Assembly (NCBI GenBank): GCA_018055515.1
Contig: JAGPHL010000149.1
Coordinates: 1 to 6,472 of the forward strand
Reading direction: 5' to 3'
Length of the DNA stretch: 6,472 nucleotides
Origin: Anaerolineae bacterium
GTDB lineage: Bacteria > Chloroflexota > Anaerolineae > B4-G1 > SLSP01
Shown here: piece by piece, positions 1 through 6,469 of the stretch
Layout: each line of letters opens with the position of its first letter
How positions within the stretch are numbered: the first letter of the stretch is position 1
Translations under genes and position numbers: made by a program
Notes under the pieces: model-generated
What the model was told of the DNA's origin: nothing
Database searches by the model: none
Seen by the model: the letters and a program-made list of their open reading frames with translations, nothing else

Positions 1-2180
1 CCCGTCGCTTCATGCACCGCCTGATGCATGGCCGCCGCCATCGGGATGAAGGGCATCTCGCCCATGCCGCGGGCGCCCCACGGACCGTTGGGTTCTGGAT
101 TCTCGAGGATGAGCGTCTCTATCTGATCGGGAATATCGGCGATGGTAGGAATCAAGTACGTGCTGAGCGAATCGGTGAGCGGCCGGCCGTCTTTCTCGAT
201 GAAGTGCTCCGTCGTGGTCCAGCCCAGCGCCTGGATGATCCCGCCCTCGATTTGCCCTTGCACCAGCCGGGGATTGATCGCCTGCCCGACATCGTTGGCG
301 CAGGCGACTTTGGCCACGTGCACCTCCCCCGTCTCCGTGTCAATGCTGAGGTCCACGCCGAGGGCGACGTAGCCATACGAGAAATTGGGATGTCCATAGC
401 CGGTCAGCGGATCAATGGGCGTGGTCTTCGGCGCGAGATAGGTGACTTCGGCCCTGGCGGGACGCTCCTCCGCGCGCCATTTTTCCAGCGCCGCGGCCGC
501 CGCCCCGCGGACCGCATTGCCGATCATAAACGTCATCCGCGAGGCGGAGCAGGAGCCGGAGCTTTGGGTGATCGCGCTATCGGCGGGGGCCACCTCGACG
601 CGCTCGATGGGGATTCCCAACGCCTCCGCTGCCATCTGCCGGATCACCGTGCGTGTTCCCTGTCCCACATCGGCGCTGGCGGCGAAGACGGTAGCGCTTT
701 CGATCTCGGCGCCGCCGCGCAATTCGACGGCGGCCCAGGCATTTTCCTGATAGCCGAAGGAGAACCCCACGTTTTTGAACGCCAGAGCGATCCCCACTCC
801 CCGTCGCCGGGTGGGCGGATCGCCGGGGCGCGGCTCCACGCGAGGAGCGCGCCAGCCCTGCGGCGTGTGTTCCCAGCCCAGCGCTCGCGCCGCCGCGAGA
901 AGGCTTTCTTCCAGGCCGCGCCCGTCATCGGGGAGCGGTTTGCCCCACGGCATCGGATCGCCGTCATGGACGAGATTGCGCAGGCGGATTTCCACCGGGT
1001 CGAGTCCCAGCGCCTCGGCCAGCTTGTTCATCTGCGATTCGGCGATGAAATTGCCCTGCGGTGCGCCGAAGCCCCGGAAAGCGCCGCCCGGCACGTTGTT
1101 GGTGTAAACCCCCAACACGTCGGTCTTGACGTTCGGGATGCGGTAGGCGCCGTTGACGGTGAGCAACAGATTGCCCAGGACCTTGTTGGTGGTGTACACG
1201 TAAGCGCCGGCGTCGGCGACGACATGGGTCTCGGCGGCCAGAAGTCGCCCTTCGGCATCCGCTGCCCAACGCGCGCGGGCAAAGACGTGATGGCGTTTGT
1301 GATGCCCGATGATGGACTCGCGCCGCGTCCACACGATTTTGACGGGACGTTGCAGTTTCATCGCGGCCAGCGCGGCGACGATCTGCACAGAGAGGTCTTC
1401 CTTGCCTCCAAAAGCGCCGCCAATGGCGGGCAGGATGATCCGCACTTGCTCTTCGGGCAGCCCCAGCGCGTGCGCGATCTGACGGCGGTCCTCGTGAATC
1501 CATTGCGTGCTGGCGATGAGGGTCACCCGCCCCGCTTCATCTATGTAGGCGAGCGCCGCTTCGGGCTGCAGGAAGGCGTGCTCCTGCCCCGGAATCTCGT
1601 ATTCCGATTCGACGATGACGGCGGCCTGATCCCAGGCGGCCTCCACATCGCCCCGGCGGATGCGATGCCGCGAGGCGATGTTGCCCTCGAAGATCAGCTC
1701 GGGGTGGATGGGGGTGCCGGGATAGGCGGGGTGCAGGATGGGCGCACCCGGTTCCAGCGCGGCGCGCGGATCGGTCACGGCCGGCAACTCCTCGAAGGCC
1801 ACCTCAAGGAGATCGCGTCCCCTGGCCGCGGCTTCTTCGGTCTCCGCGACCACCGCCGCGATTTGATCGCCCACAAAACGGGCGATATCGGTGCCTTCTT
1901 TGGGGTCACCGGGGCCGCACAGCACCGGTTGATCGGGATATTGCAGGCCGTATTCGTTCACGGGCACATCCCGTGAGGTGAAGACCGCGACAACGCCGGG
2001 CACAGCCAGGGCCTTGCTGGCGTCCACGCCGAGCACCCGCGCGTGCGGGCGGTCGGCGAAGCGCAGCTTCATGTGCAGCTGGCCCTCCATGTTGAAATCG
2101 CCGGAATAGGGTGCCTGCCCCGTGACCTTGGCGGGGCCGTCAATGCGGGGAAGCGCTTCACCAACGTAAGTTTTTTTCAT
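1..2180 (-). CDS. Molybdopterin-binding (large) subunit of a xanthine dehydrogenase-family hydroxylase, C-terminus cut by window edge
   Basis: This is the catalytic subunit of a molybdenum hydroxylase, which inserts a water-derived oxygen at an electron-poor carbon of an N-heterocycle or aldehyde. It is open for 726 codons from an ATG to the window edge, so the stop and probably a few tens of C-terminal residues are missing. Residues about 1-130 form the a/b hammerhead domain (it begins MKKTYVGEALPRIDGPAKVTG). Molybdopterin domains follow: GQEHAFLQPEA (198-208), GGAFGGKED (254-262), GGAFRGFGAPQ (365-375), GQGTRT (506-511) and GARGMGE (702-708). E708 matches the family's catalytic base Glu (bovine XDH E1261), Q199 matches Q767, E261 matches E802 and F371 matches F914. 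The position of bovine R880 is N337. The FRGFG loop differs from the Cys-containing loop of CO dehydrogenase CoxL. Its electron-transfer partner is the FAD/FeS protein upstream in the same operon. Subunit identity is firm; substrate is not. Confidence 0.95.
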   Translation of the reverse strand, partial: MKKTYVGEALPRIDGPAKVTGQAPYSGDFNMEGQLHMKLRFADRPHARVLGVDASKALAVPGVVAVFTSRDVPVNEYGLQYPDQPVLCGPGDPKEGTDIARFVGDQIAAVVAETEEAAARGRDLLEVAFEELPAVTDPRAALEPGAPILHPAYPGTPIHPELIFEGNIASRHRIRRGDVEAAWDQAAVIVESEYEIPGQEHAFLQPEAALAYIDEAGRVTLIASTQWIHEDRRQIAHALGLPEEQVRIILPAIGGAFGGKEDLSVQIVAALAAMKLQRPVKIVWTRRESIIGHHKRHHVFARARWAADAEGRLLAAETHVVADAGAYVYTTNKVLGNLLLTVNGAYRIPNVKTDVLGVYTNNVPGGAFRGFGAPQGNFIAESQMNKLAEALGLDPVEIRLRNLVHDGDPMPWGKPLPDDGRGLEESLLAAARALGWEHTPQGWRAPRVEPRPGDPPTRRRGVGIALAFKNVGFSFGYQENAWAAVELRGGAEIESATVFAASADVGQGTRTVIRQMAAEALGIPIERVEVAPADSAITQSSGSCSASRMTFMIGNAVRGAAAAALEKWRAEERPARAEVTYLAPKTTPIDPLTGYGHPNFSYGYVALGVDLSIDTETGEVHVAKVACANDVGQAINPRLVQGQIEGGIIQALGWTTTEHFIEKDGRPLTDSLSTYLIPTIADIPDQIETLILENPEPNGPWGARGMGEMPFIPMAAAMHQAVHEAT

Positions 2181-2186
2181 CGCGTA

Positions 2187-2191
2187 CTCCT
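2187..2191 (-). promoter_or_regulatory. Ribosome binding site of the molybdopterin subunit gene
   Basis: On the minus strand AGGAG stands 6 bases before the ATG at 2180. This is a strong Shine-Dalgarno site and fixes the start. The 52-base gap between this gene and the preceding stop (2181-2232) shows no clear hairpin terminator or promoter, consistent with cotranscription. Confidence 0.8.
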
Positions 2192-2232
2192 GTGTGAGTC
2201 ATCCGGTAGATTATTCGTCGGCTCGGGGTGAG

Positions 2233-3945
2233 TCAAGACGCCGTTTCCAGGGTGAAGATGCGGCGCAGCACGGCCACCGTCGCCGCATACGTCGGATCCA
2301 TGCCGTAGTACGAGAGGTTCTGCGCGCCCAGGTTCTGCCCCTTGCTGATGGGCGTGTCCGAGGCGTAGTGCAGGATGCCGATCTCGAAAGGCGTGCGGTA
2401 CAGATTCACCACCTCATCGGTGGGATACCGGCGCGGGCGGATGAATTCGTAGACCGCTGAGAGATAGGGCCCGGCTTCCATCTCCGCGTCGGTGTAGCCG
2501 GCGTCGAGGAAGCCCTTCATGTAGGCTTCGGTCTGCAGGAAAGTCCCCCACACCGTCAGCGCGCGTTGATTGTCGAGCACGTCCCCGTAGACGGCATAGC
2601 ACGCCACATCCGTGGCCGTGAAAACGTTGTTGAAAAGATAGGTGTTGTGCGAATGCTCGTCATAGACCACGTTGGGGATCAACACATCGCCGATGCGCGC
2701 GTTGAGCGTGGCGGCTTTGCCGATGACGTAGAGGCCGCGCAGGTCGCCCACGCTCGCCACGATGCGCGAGAGCAAATGATAGGCGGCAAATCCCAACGGA
2801 TAATCAATGTTGAGGATGACGGATTTGCTGTCCGCCAGGCGTTCCAGCGGCAAATCCCGCAGTCGCCGATCCACCGCTTGCGGGTCGAGGCGCGCCAGCT
2901 CAATCACCTGCGCCTCGAGGTCGAAGGTCTGGCTGCTGGGGATGCGGGTGACGCCGTGAGCCGCTTCATACTCTTTGCGTTCCTGCGACAAGGCCGCGCC
3001 CTCGGGGGTCGCCAGGTATTTCTTGAGCACGTAGTAGAGGAAATTCGCCCAGTTGCTGCGGACGACCCCCTCCCGGATGCGGTGCGCCTCTGTCTGCATC
3101 TCGACGTCGTCGCAATGGGCGATGTAGTCCACGAGCAGCTGCTCGTGCCGTTGGGCGAAACCGGTGAGCATGTTGGTCAGGCTGTGCGTGTTGCTGGAGA
3201 CGAAGTAGACGTCCCGGTCGTGCAGGTCAATGGGGGCGTTGTTGCTCACGTGCCACCACCATCGCTGCGTCGCGCGCCGGTAATCCACATACGAGCCGGC
3301 GAGAAGCCGCACGGCCATCCGTTTGCGGCGTGTGGCGATGTCCGCCAGGAATCCCGACAGGTCGGCGCCCCAGACGCGCGTGAGTCGCTCCCACTCTTCG
3401 GCAGTGATGCCCAGCGCCTCCTGCAGCTCTTCGCTCAATGTGGCGTCGGCTGCTCCCGTTTCCGCCCAGGCGACCACACGCCCCTGCAATCCCGCCCGCG
3501 TGATCAGCAGGTGAATCTTGTTCCATTCGATCTGAAAGGCGACGAGGATGGGGATAAGGTCATCCACGTCGGAGATGCTGGCGATGAAGGCAGCGAGCGT
3601 CTCCTTGCCATCGTAGAGCATCCGGCGCCGGCGCCCCGGCGCCGAAACCAGCGTCCAGGAGCTGAAGTCGGTGAAGCCACGCCGCCGGAAAACCTCTTCG
3701 GTCTGCCCCAACACGATCAGCCGGGTGTCCCGAATGCATTGAGGGAGGCGCAGGCCGCTGTAGATGAAGGCAGACATATCCACCACCATCTCCCCGGCTC
3801 CCTGGTGCAGGATGGAGTGCAGCGAGGTGTGCGTCTCTTCCAGCGTGCGGATTTGTACCTCCTCGGTGGTGCGGAGCAGGGAATAGTAGGTCCGCAGGTA
3901 GAGGTTGATGCGATCCGCGTCAACTGTCGGCACTGTGCGTTTCAT
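2233..3945 (-). CDS. Uncharacterised 570-residue protein with nucleoside phosphorylase/AMP nucleosidase-like C-terminal domain
   Basis: I do not recognise a named gene; it may belong to a domain-of-unknown-function family (possibly DUF6909, from memory and unverified). Residues about 375-565 align by eye with the C-terminal domain of E. coli AMP nucleosidase: ILNIDYPLGFAAYH (377-390) with its LVNIGVGPSNAK strand-loop, YVIGKAATLNARIGDVLIP (406-424) with its IGHCGGL...IGDYVL segment, EMEAGPY (488-494) with the ribose-binding DMES element, and ASDTPISKG (528-536) with VSDKPLHG, where D530 matches the catalytic Asp. The glycines of the phosphate/base-binding loops are largely replaced. Residues 1-370 appear mostly helical and include FVSSNTHSLTN (248-258), a WWWH run (229-232) and paired acidic residues; no function is evident. 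No signal peptide or membrane segment is visible, so it is probably cytoplasmic. The ATG lies inside the end of the FAD/FeS gene and lacks a good Shine-Dalgarno site, which suggests translational coupling. An enzyme (glycosidase or phosphorylase), a base-binding sensor and an assembly factor are all possible. Confidence 0.85.
   Translation of the reverse strand: MKRTVPTVDADRINLYLRTYYSLLRTTEEVQIRTLEETHTSLHSILHQGAGEMVVDMSAFIYSGLRLPQCIRDTRLIVLGQTEEVFRRRGFTDFSSWTLVSAPGRRRRMLYDGKETLAAFIASISDVDDLIPILVAFQIEWNKIHLLITRAGLQGRVVAWAETGAADATLSEELQEALGITAEEWERLTRVWGADLSGFLADIATRRKRMAVRLLAGSYVDYRRATQRWWWHVSNNAPIDLHDRDVYFVSSNTHSLTNMLTGFAQRHEQLLVDYIAHCDDVEMQTEAHRIREGVVRSNWANFLYYVLKKYLATPEGAALSQERKEYEAAHGVTRIPSSQTFDLEAQVIELARLDPQAVDRRLRDLPLERLADSKSVILNIDYPLGFAAYHLLSRIVASVGDLRGLYVIGKAATLNARIGDVLIPNVVYDEHSHNTYLFNNVFTATDVACYAVYGDVLDNQRALTVWGTFLQTEAYMKGFLDAGYTDAEMEAGPYLSAVYEFIRPRRYPTDEVVNLYRTPFEIGILHYASDTPISKGQNLGAQNLSYYGMDPTYAATVAVLRRIFTLETAS
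3920..3945 (-). other. 26-base out-of-frame overlap of two genes (translational coupling site)
   Basis: The FAD/FeS reading frame ends at 3920 while the next gene starts with ATG at 3945. The bases just upstream of this ATG on the minus strand (GAGCAGACGCCAGCA) contain no AGGAGG-like element at the usual distance, unlike the other three genes. Initiation by ribosomes terminating on the upstream gene is the simple explanation; this is inference from layout. Confidence 0.65.
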
Positions 3946-5395
3946 TGCTGGCGTCTGCTCGCTTCTCGCTTAATTGTCGGCTGGCGTTTTCCACGGCGGT
4001 GATGATCTTGTAATAGCCCGTGCAGCGGCAGAGATTGCCGCTGAGGGCGGCGACAATTTGCTCCCGGCTGGGATGTGGGTGCTCTTCCAATAGCTTCGCG
4101 GCGCTCATCACGAAGCCCGGCGTGCAATAGCCGCACTGGACGGCGTCCTCATCCACAAAGGCCTGCTGGACGGGATGCCGGGACGCGCCTGTGGAGAGCC
4201 CCTCGATGGTGACGATGTTGGTTCCGTGTGCTCTCGGCGCGGGGGTGAGACACGCCAGCACGGCGACGCCATCCATCCAGACGGTGCAGGCGCCGCATTC
4301 GCCCTCCTCGCAGCCGACTTTGGTGCCCGTGAGTCCCAGGTCGTCGCGCAGGAGGTGCAGCAGCGTGGTGCCGTTGGCGCCGCGCACGGCGACATTCTCG
4401 CCGTTGACGGTGAACTGGATGGGCTCCTCGCCCTCGCTGTGATGGGCGATCGTGGGACCGGCCAGTCGCGGACGGCAGCGGGATTTGCCCCACAACAGCG
4501 GCATCGTTTCGGGCCGGGGCAGGTCGAGTCGCGGCTCATGGCGCGCCAGGGCTTGCAGGCCCCGCCGGACCAGCGCGGCCACCTCTTCCTTGCGGAACCA
4601 GGCGGAGCCGCGCACATCATCAATGGGGCGCGCGGCTTGTGCTGCCAGCTCCGCCGCCTGGGCGATGTGCGCTTCATCCAGCGGCTGTCCGCGCAGCGCC
4701 GCTTCGGCTTCGGGCGCGCGGATGATGGTGGGGGCGACGCTCCCCAGCGCCAGGCGCGCTTCGCTCACCCGCTCCCCCTCGAAGCCGAGCACGATGGCGA
4801 CATTCGTGACCGCAATGGCGAGGACGCGCCGCAGTCCCAGCTTGAGATAAATCCCTTGATACGGCTCTTTGAGGGGCTTGAAGCTGATCCCCACGAGCAG
4901 TTCCTGGGGTTCCATGACGGTGCGCCGCACGCCGGTGTAGAAATCGGCGAGGGGGACCTGCCGTTCGCCGTGCACACTCCGCAGCGTGACGTGGGCGTCG
5001 AGCACGCGGAGCGCGGTGATGGTATCGTTGGCCGGCGAGGCGGTGATCAGATTCCCGGCGAGGGTGCCCCGGTTGCGGAGCGCGGGCGCGCCAACCCCCC
5101 AACAGGCCTGCGCCAACGGCAGGGCGTGTTCCTGGAGCAGCGGCGAGGCGGCTGCCTGCGCGTGCGTCACCATCGGTCCCAGATGGATGAGGCCGTCATC
5201 CCGCAGGCGGAGCTCGTCCAATCCGCCAATGCGGGTGATGTCAATGAGCACGGCAGGCGTGCGCGTCTGATGCTCGATCTCGATGAGCAAATCGGTGCCG
5301 CCGGCGACGATGCGCGCGCGTTCCCCATACTCGGCGAGCAGGCGCACCGCTTCTTCGACGCTGGTTGCGGTGTAATATGCTTCCCAGAGGCCCAT
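3920..5395 (-). CDS. Fused FAD-binding and [2Fe-2S] subunit of a molybdenum hydroxylase (FAD domain first)
   Basis: This 491-residue protein carries electrons from the molybdenum centre to FAD. Residues about 1-285 are the FAD-binding domain of the CoxM/XdhB type, with AGGTDLL (31-37), RNRGTLAGNL (107-116) and PANDT (121-125), followed by the C-terminal CO-dehydrogenase-flavoprotein fold (about 180-285). A linker of about 40 residues (286-325) leads to a CoxS/XdhC-type domain (326-470). That domain has all eight cluster cysteines: C362, C367, C370 and C382 for the ferredoxin-like cluster, and C421, C424 (in QCGYCTPG), C456 and C458 (in NLCRCTG) for the helical-bundle cluster. In three-subunit enzymes these are separate proteins, and in single-chain xanthine dehydrogenases the FeS domain comes first, so this order is unusual. 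The frame is open across the junction with no frameshift sign. The hydroxylase large subunit lies two genes downstream. Substrate and physiological electron acceptor cannot be told from this subunit. Confidence 0.95.
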   Translation of the reverse strand: MGLWEAYYTATSVEEAVRLLAEYGERARIVAGGTDLLIEIEHQTRTPAVLIDITRIGGLDELRLRDDGLIHLGPMVTHAQAAASPLLQEHALPLAQACWGVGAPALRNRGTLAGNLITASPANDTITALRVLDAHVTLRSVHGERQVPLADFYTGVRRTVMEPQELLVGISFKPLKEPYQGIYLKLGLRRVLAIAVTNVAIVLGFEGERVSEARLALGSVAPTIIRAPEAEAALRGQPLDEAHIAQAAELAAQAARPIDDVRGSAWFRKEEVAALVRRGLQALARHEPRLDLPRPETMPLLWGKSRCRPRLAGPTIAHHSEGEEPIQFTVNGENVAVRGANGTTLLHLLRDDLGLTGTKVGCEEGECGACTVWMDGVAVLACLTPAPRAHGTNIVTIEGLSTGASRHPVQQAFVDEDAVQCGYCTPGFVMSAAKLLEEHPHPSREQIVAALSGNLCRCTGYYKIITAVENASRQLSEKRADASNETHSADS

Positions 5396-5460
5396 GTGAT
5401 GCTCCTTATGATAAAGGTCGTTGTTGAAAACAGACTTTCCAGGGAAAACAGGTGCGACGC
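5396..5460. other. Short intergenic gap with two 8-base direct repeats
   Basis: The 65 bases between the glycosyltransferase stop and the FAD/FeS start are noticeably AT-richer than the genes. GAAAACAG occurs at 5426-5433 and again at 5444-5451 (plus-strand reading), 18 bases apart, flanking a short inverted repeat TTTCC-AG-GGAAA (5436-5447). No strong hairpin with a T-run is present, so a terminator is not supported. The repeats could be an operator or chance. Confidence 0.35.
5402..5407 (-). promoter_or_regulatory. Ribosome binding site of the FAD/FeS gene
   Basis: Minus-strand AAGGAG lies 6 bases before the ATG at 5395. It is a near-ideal Shine-Dalgarno site and supports this start, which places the conserved AGGTDLL flavin motif at residues 31-37, the usual distance from the N-terminus. 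Confidence 0.85.
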
Positions 5461-6396
5461 TTATTCCTGGCGTTTGATTTCGCGGATGATGTACAGCGGA
5501 CGGCGGCGGACTTCATCGTAGATGCGCCCGAGGTACTCGCCCAAGATGCCCATGACCAGGAGCTGCACGCCGCCCATGAAGAGGACGAGGCTGGCGGTGA
5601 GTCCTTGCCCGGCGAGAGGGATGCTGCCGTTGAGCCGCAGGATGAGCAACACCAGCGCCATGATCAGCCCGGCGGCGGTGGCCAGCGCGCCGCACCACAG
5701 GGCCAGCTTCAGGGGGAAGAAGGAGAAGCCCGTGATGGCATCCAGCGCCAGCCGGAACATCTTGCGGAAGGGATACTTGCTCTCCCCTGCTTTGCGCGCC
5801 AACCGGCGGTAGGGCACGCCGATCTGCCGGAAACCGACCCACGACACCATCGCGCGCACGAAGCGGTGCCCTTCATGCATCTCACGCATCACTTCCACCA
5901 CTTTGCGGTCCAGCAGGCGGAAATCGCCCGCTTCCATGGGGATGACGACATCCGTGAGCGCCTGGATGAGCCGGTAGAAGAGGTCTGCGGTGAAGAGCTT
6001 GAACCACGTCTCCCCCTCGCGTTCGGCGCGCACGCCATAGACGACCTCGTACCCCTCGCGCCATCGGGCGATGAATTCGGGGATGACCTCCGGCGGATCT
6101 TGCAGGTCGGAATCAATGACGATCACGGCGTCCCCACGGGCGTAATCCGAGCCGGCGGTGATGGCCAGCTGGTGTCCAAAATTGCGGGAGAAATGGAGGA
6201 CGACGACATGTTCGGGGTCTTGGGCGTAAAGCTGATCCATCAGCTCCGGGGAGCGGTCGCGGCTGCCATCGTTGACGAGCACGAGCTCCCACGGCTCGCC
6301 TATCCCTTCCATCACATTGCAGACGCGCTGGTAGAATTCCTCGATCAGCGCTTCTTCATTGAAAACTGGGGCTACAACTGAGAACCGTGGATTCAT
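5461..6396 (-). CDS. Family-2 glycosyltransferase with two C-terminal membrane helices (polyprenyl-phosphate sugar transferase type, GtrB/ArnC/DPM1-like)
   Basis: The 311-residue product has the layout of enzymes that move a sugar from a nucleotide donor to undecaprenyl or dolichyl phosphate on the cytoplasmic face of the membrane. It opens with FSVVAPVFNEE (5-15), followed by VNDGS (41-45), the metal-binding DSDLQDPPE (95-103), GDFRLLDR (157-164) and ESKYPFRKM (205-213). Two hydrophobic segments at about 229-253 and 265-287 are the membrane anchors, and the family-typical tail GEYLGRIYDEVRRRP (286-300) follows. Length matches the family. An in-frame ATG exists at 6426, but the start at 6396 is preferred: it has GAGGG 6 bases upstream, the conserved fold begins immediately after it, and the promoter would leave almost no leader for the earlier ATG. 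Which sugar or glycan is involved cannot be told. It precedes the hydroxylase genes on the same strand but has no obvious metabolic link to them. Confidence 0.93.
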   Translation of the reverse strand: MNPRFSVVAPVFNEEALIEEFYQRVCNVMEGIGEPWELVLVNDGSRDRSPELMDQLYAQDPEHVVVLHFSRNFGHQLAITAGSDYARGDAVIVIDSDLQDPPEVIPEFIARWREGYEVVYGVRAEREGETWFKLFTADLFYRLIQALTDVVIPMEAGDFRLLDRKVVEVMREMHEGHRFVRAMVSWVGFRQIGVPYRRLARKAGESKYPFRKMFRLALDAITGFSFFPLKLALWCGALATAAGLIMALVLLILRLNGSIPLAGQGLTASLVLFMGGVQLLVMGILGEYLGRIYDEVRRRPLYIIREIKRQE

Positions 6397-6402
6397 GGTA
6401 TT

Positions 6403-6407
6403 CCCTC
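6403..6407 (-). promoter_or_regulatory. Ribosome binding site that decides the glycosyltransferase start
   Basis: Minus-strand GAGGG stands 6 bases before the ATG at 6396. The alternative ATG at 6426 has no comparable site upstream. Confidence 0.7.
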
Positions 6408-6441
6408 GTGTGCGAGTTACTATCATACGCCAGCTGCTTTC

Positions 6442-6469
6442 AGTATACTCACTCTTGGAAGTCTGACAA
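6442..6469 (-). promoter_or_regulatory. Sigma-70-type promoter for the glycosyltransferase
   Basis: On the minus strand TTGTCA (6464-6469, five of six matches to the -35 consensus) is followed after 16 bases by TATACT (6442-6447, five of six matches to the -10 consensus). Transcription would begin near 6435, giving a leader of about 40 bases to the ATG at 6396. It may also drive the hydroxylase genes, since no terminator is seen before them. Confidence 0.6.

Noticed and set aside
12..1976. A 654-codon open frame on the plus strand
   Set aside because: It is antisense to the molybdopterin subunit, whose family motifs are unmistakable. The translation is a low-complexity run of Arg, Gly, His and Asp with no recognisable domain, as expected for the reverse of a GC-rich gene.
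1..2180. Carbon monoxide dehydrogenase (CoxL) assignment
   Set aside because: The active-site loop reads GGAFRGFG and lacks the Cys-containing AYRCSFR signature of CoxL.
3624..3643. Three GGCGCC palindromes within 20 bases
   Set aside because: They lie in the coding sequence for an Arg-rich stretch (residues 101-109 region) and are explained by GC-rich codon choice; no recombination or regulatory role is supported.
2566..4002. A 478-codon open frame on the plus strand
   Set aside because: It lies antisense to the 570-residue gene, has no family motifs, and its composition fits an antisense shadow.
5402..5435. A promoter with a TATCAT -10 element before the FAD/FeS gene
   Set aside because: The element abuts the Shine-Dalgarno site, so the transcript would lose it, and no -35 element is found at a suitable distance.
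4175..5521. A 448-codon open frame on the plus strand
   Set aside because: It is antisense to the FAD/FeS gene, which carries all eight cluster cysteines and the flavin motifs.
5452..6381. A 309-codon open frame on the plus strand
   Set aside because: It is antisense to the glycosyltransferase and consists largely of His, Asp and Gln runs without a domain.
6397..6426. A longer glycosyltransferase starting at the ATG at 6426
   Set aside because: The predicted transcription start near 6435 would leave a leader of under ten bases, there is no Shine-Dalgarno site, and the extra ten residues are not part of the fold.
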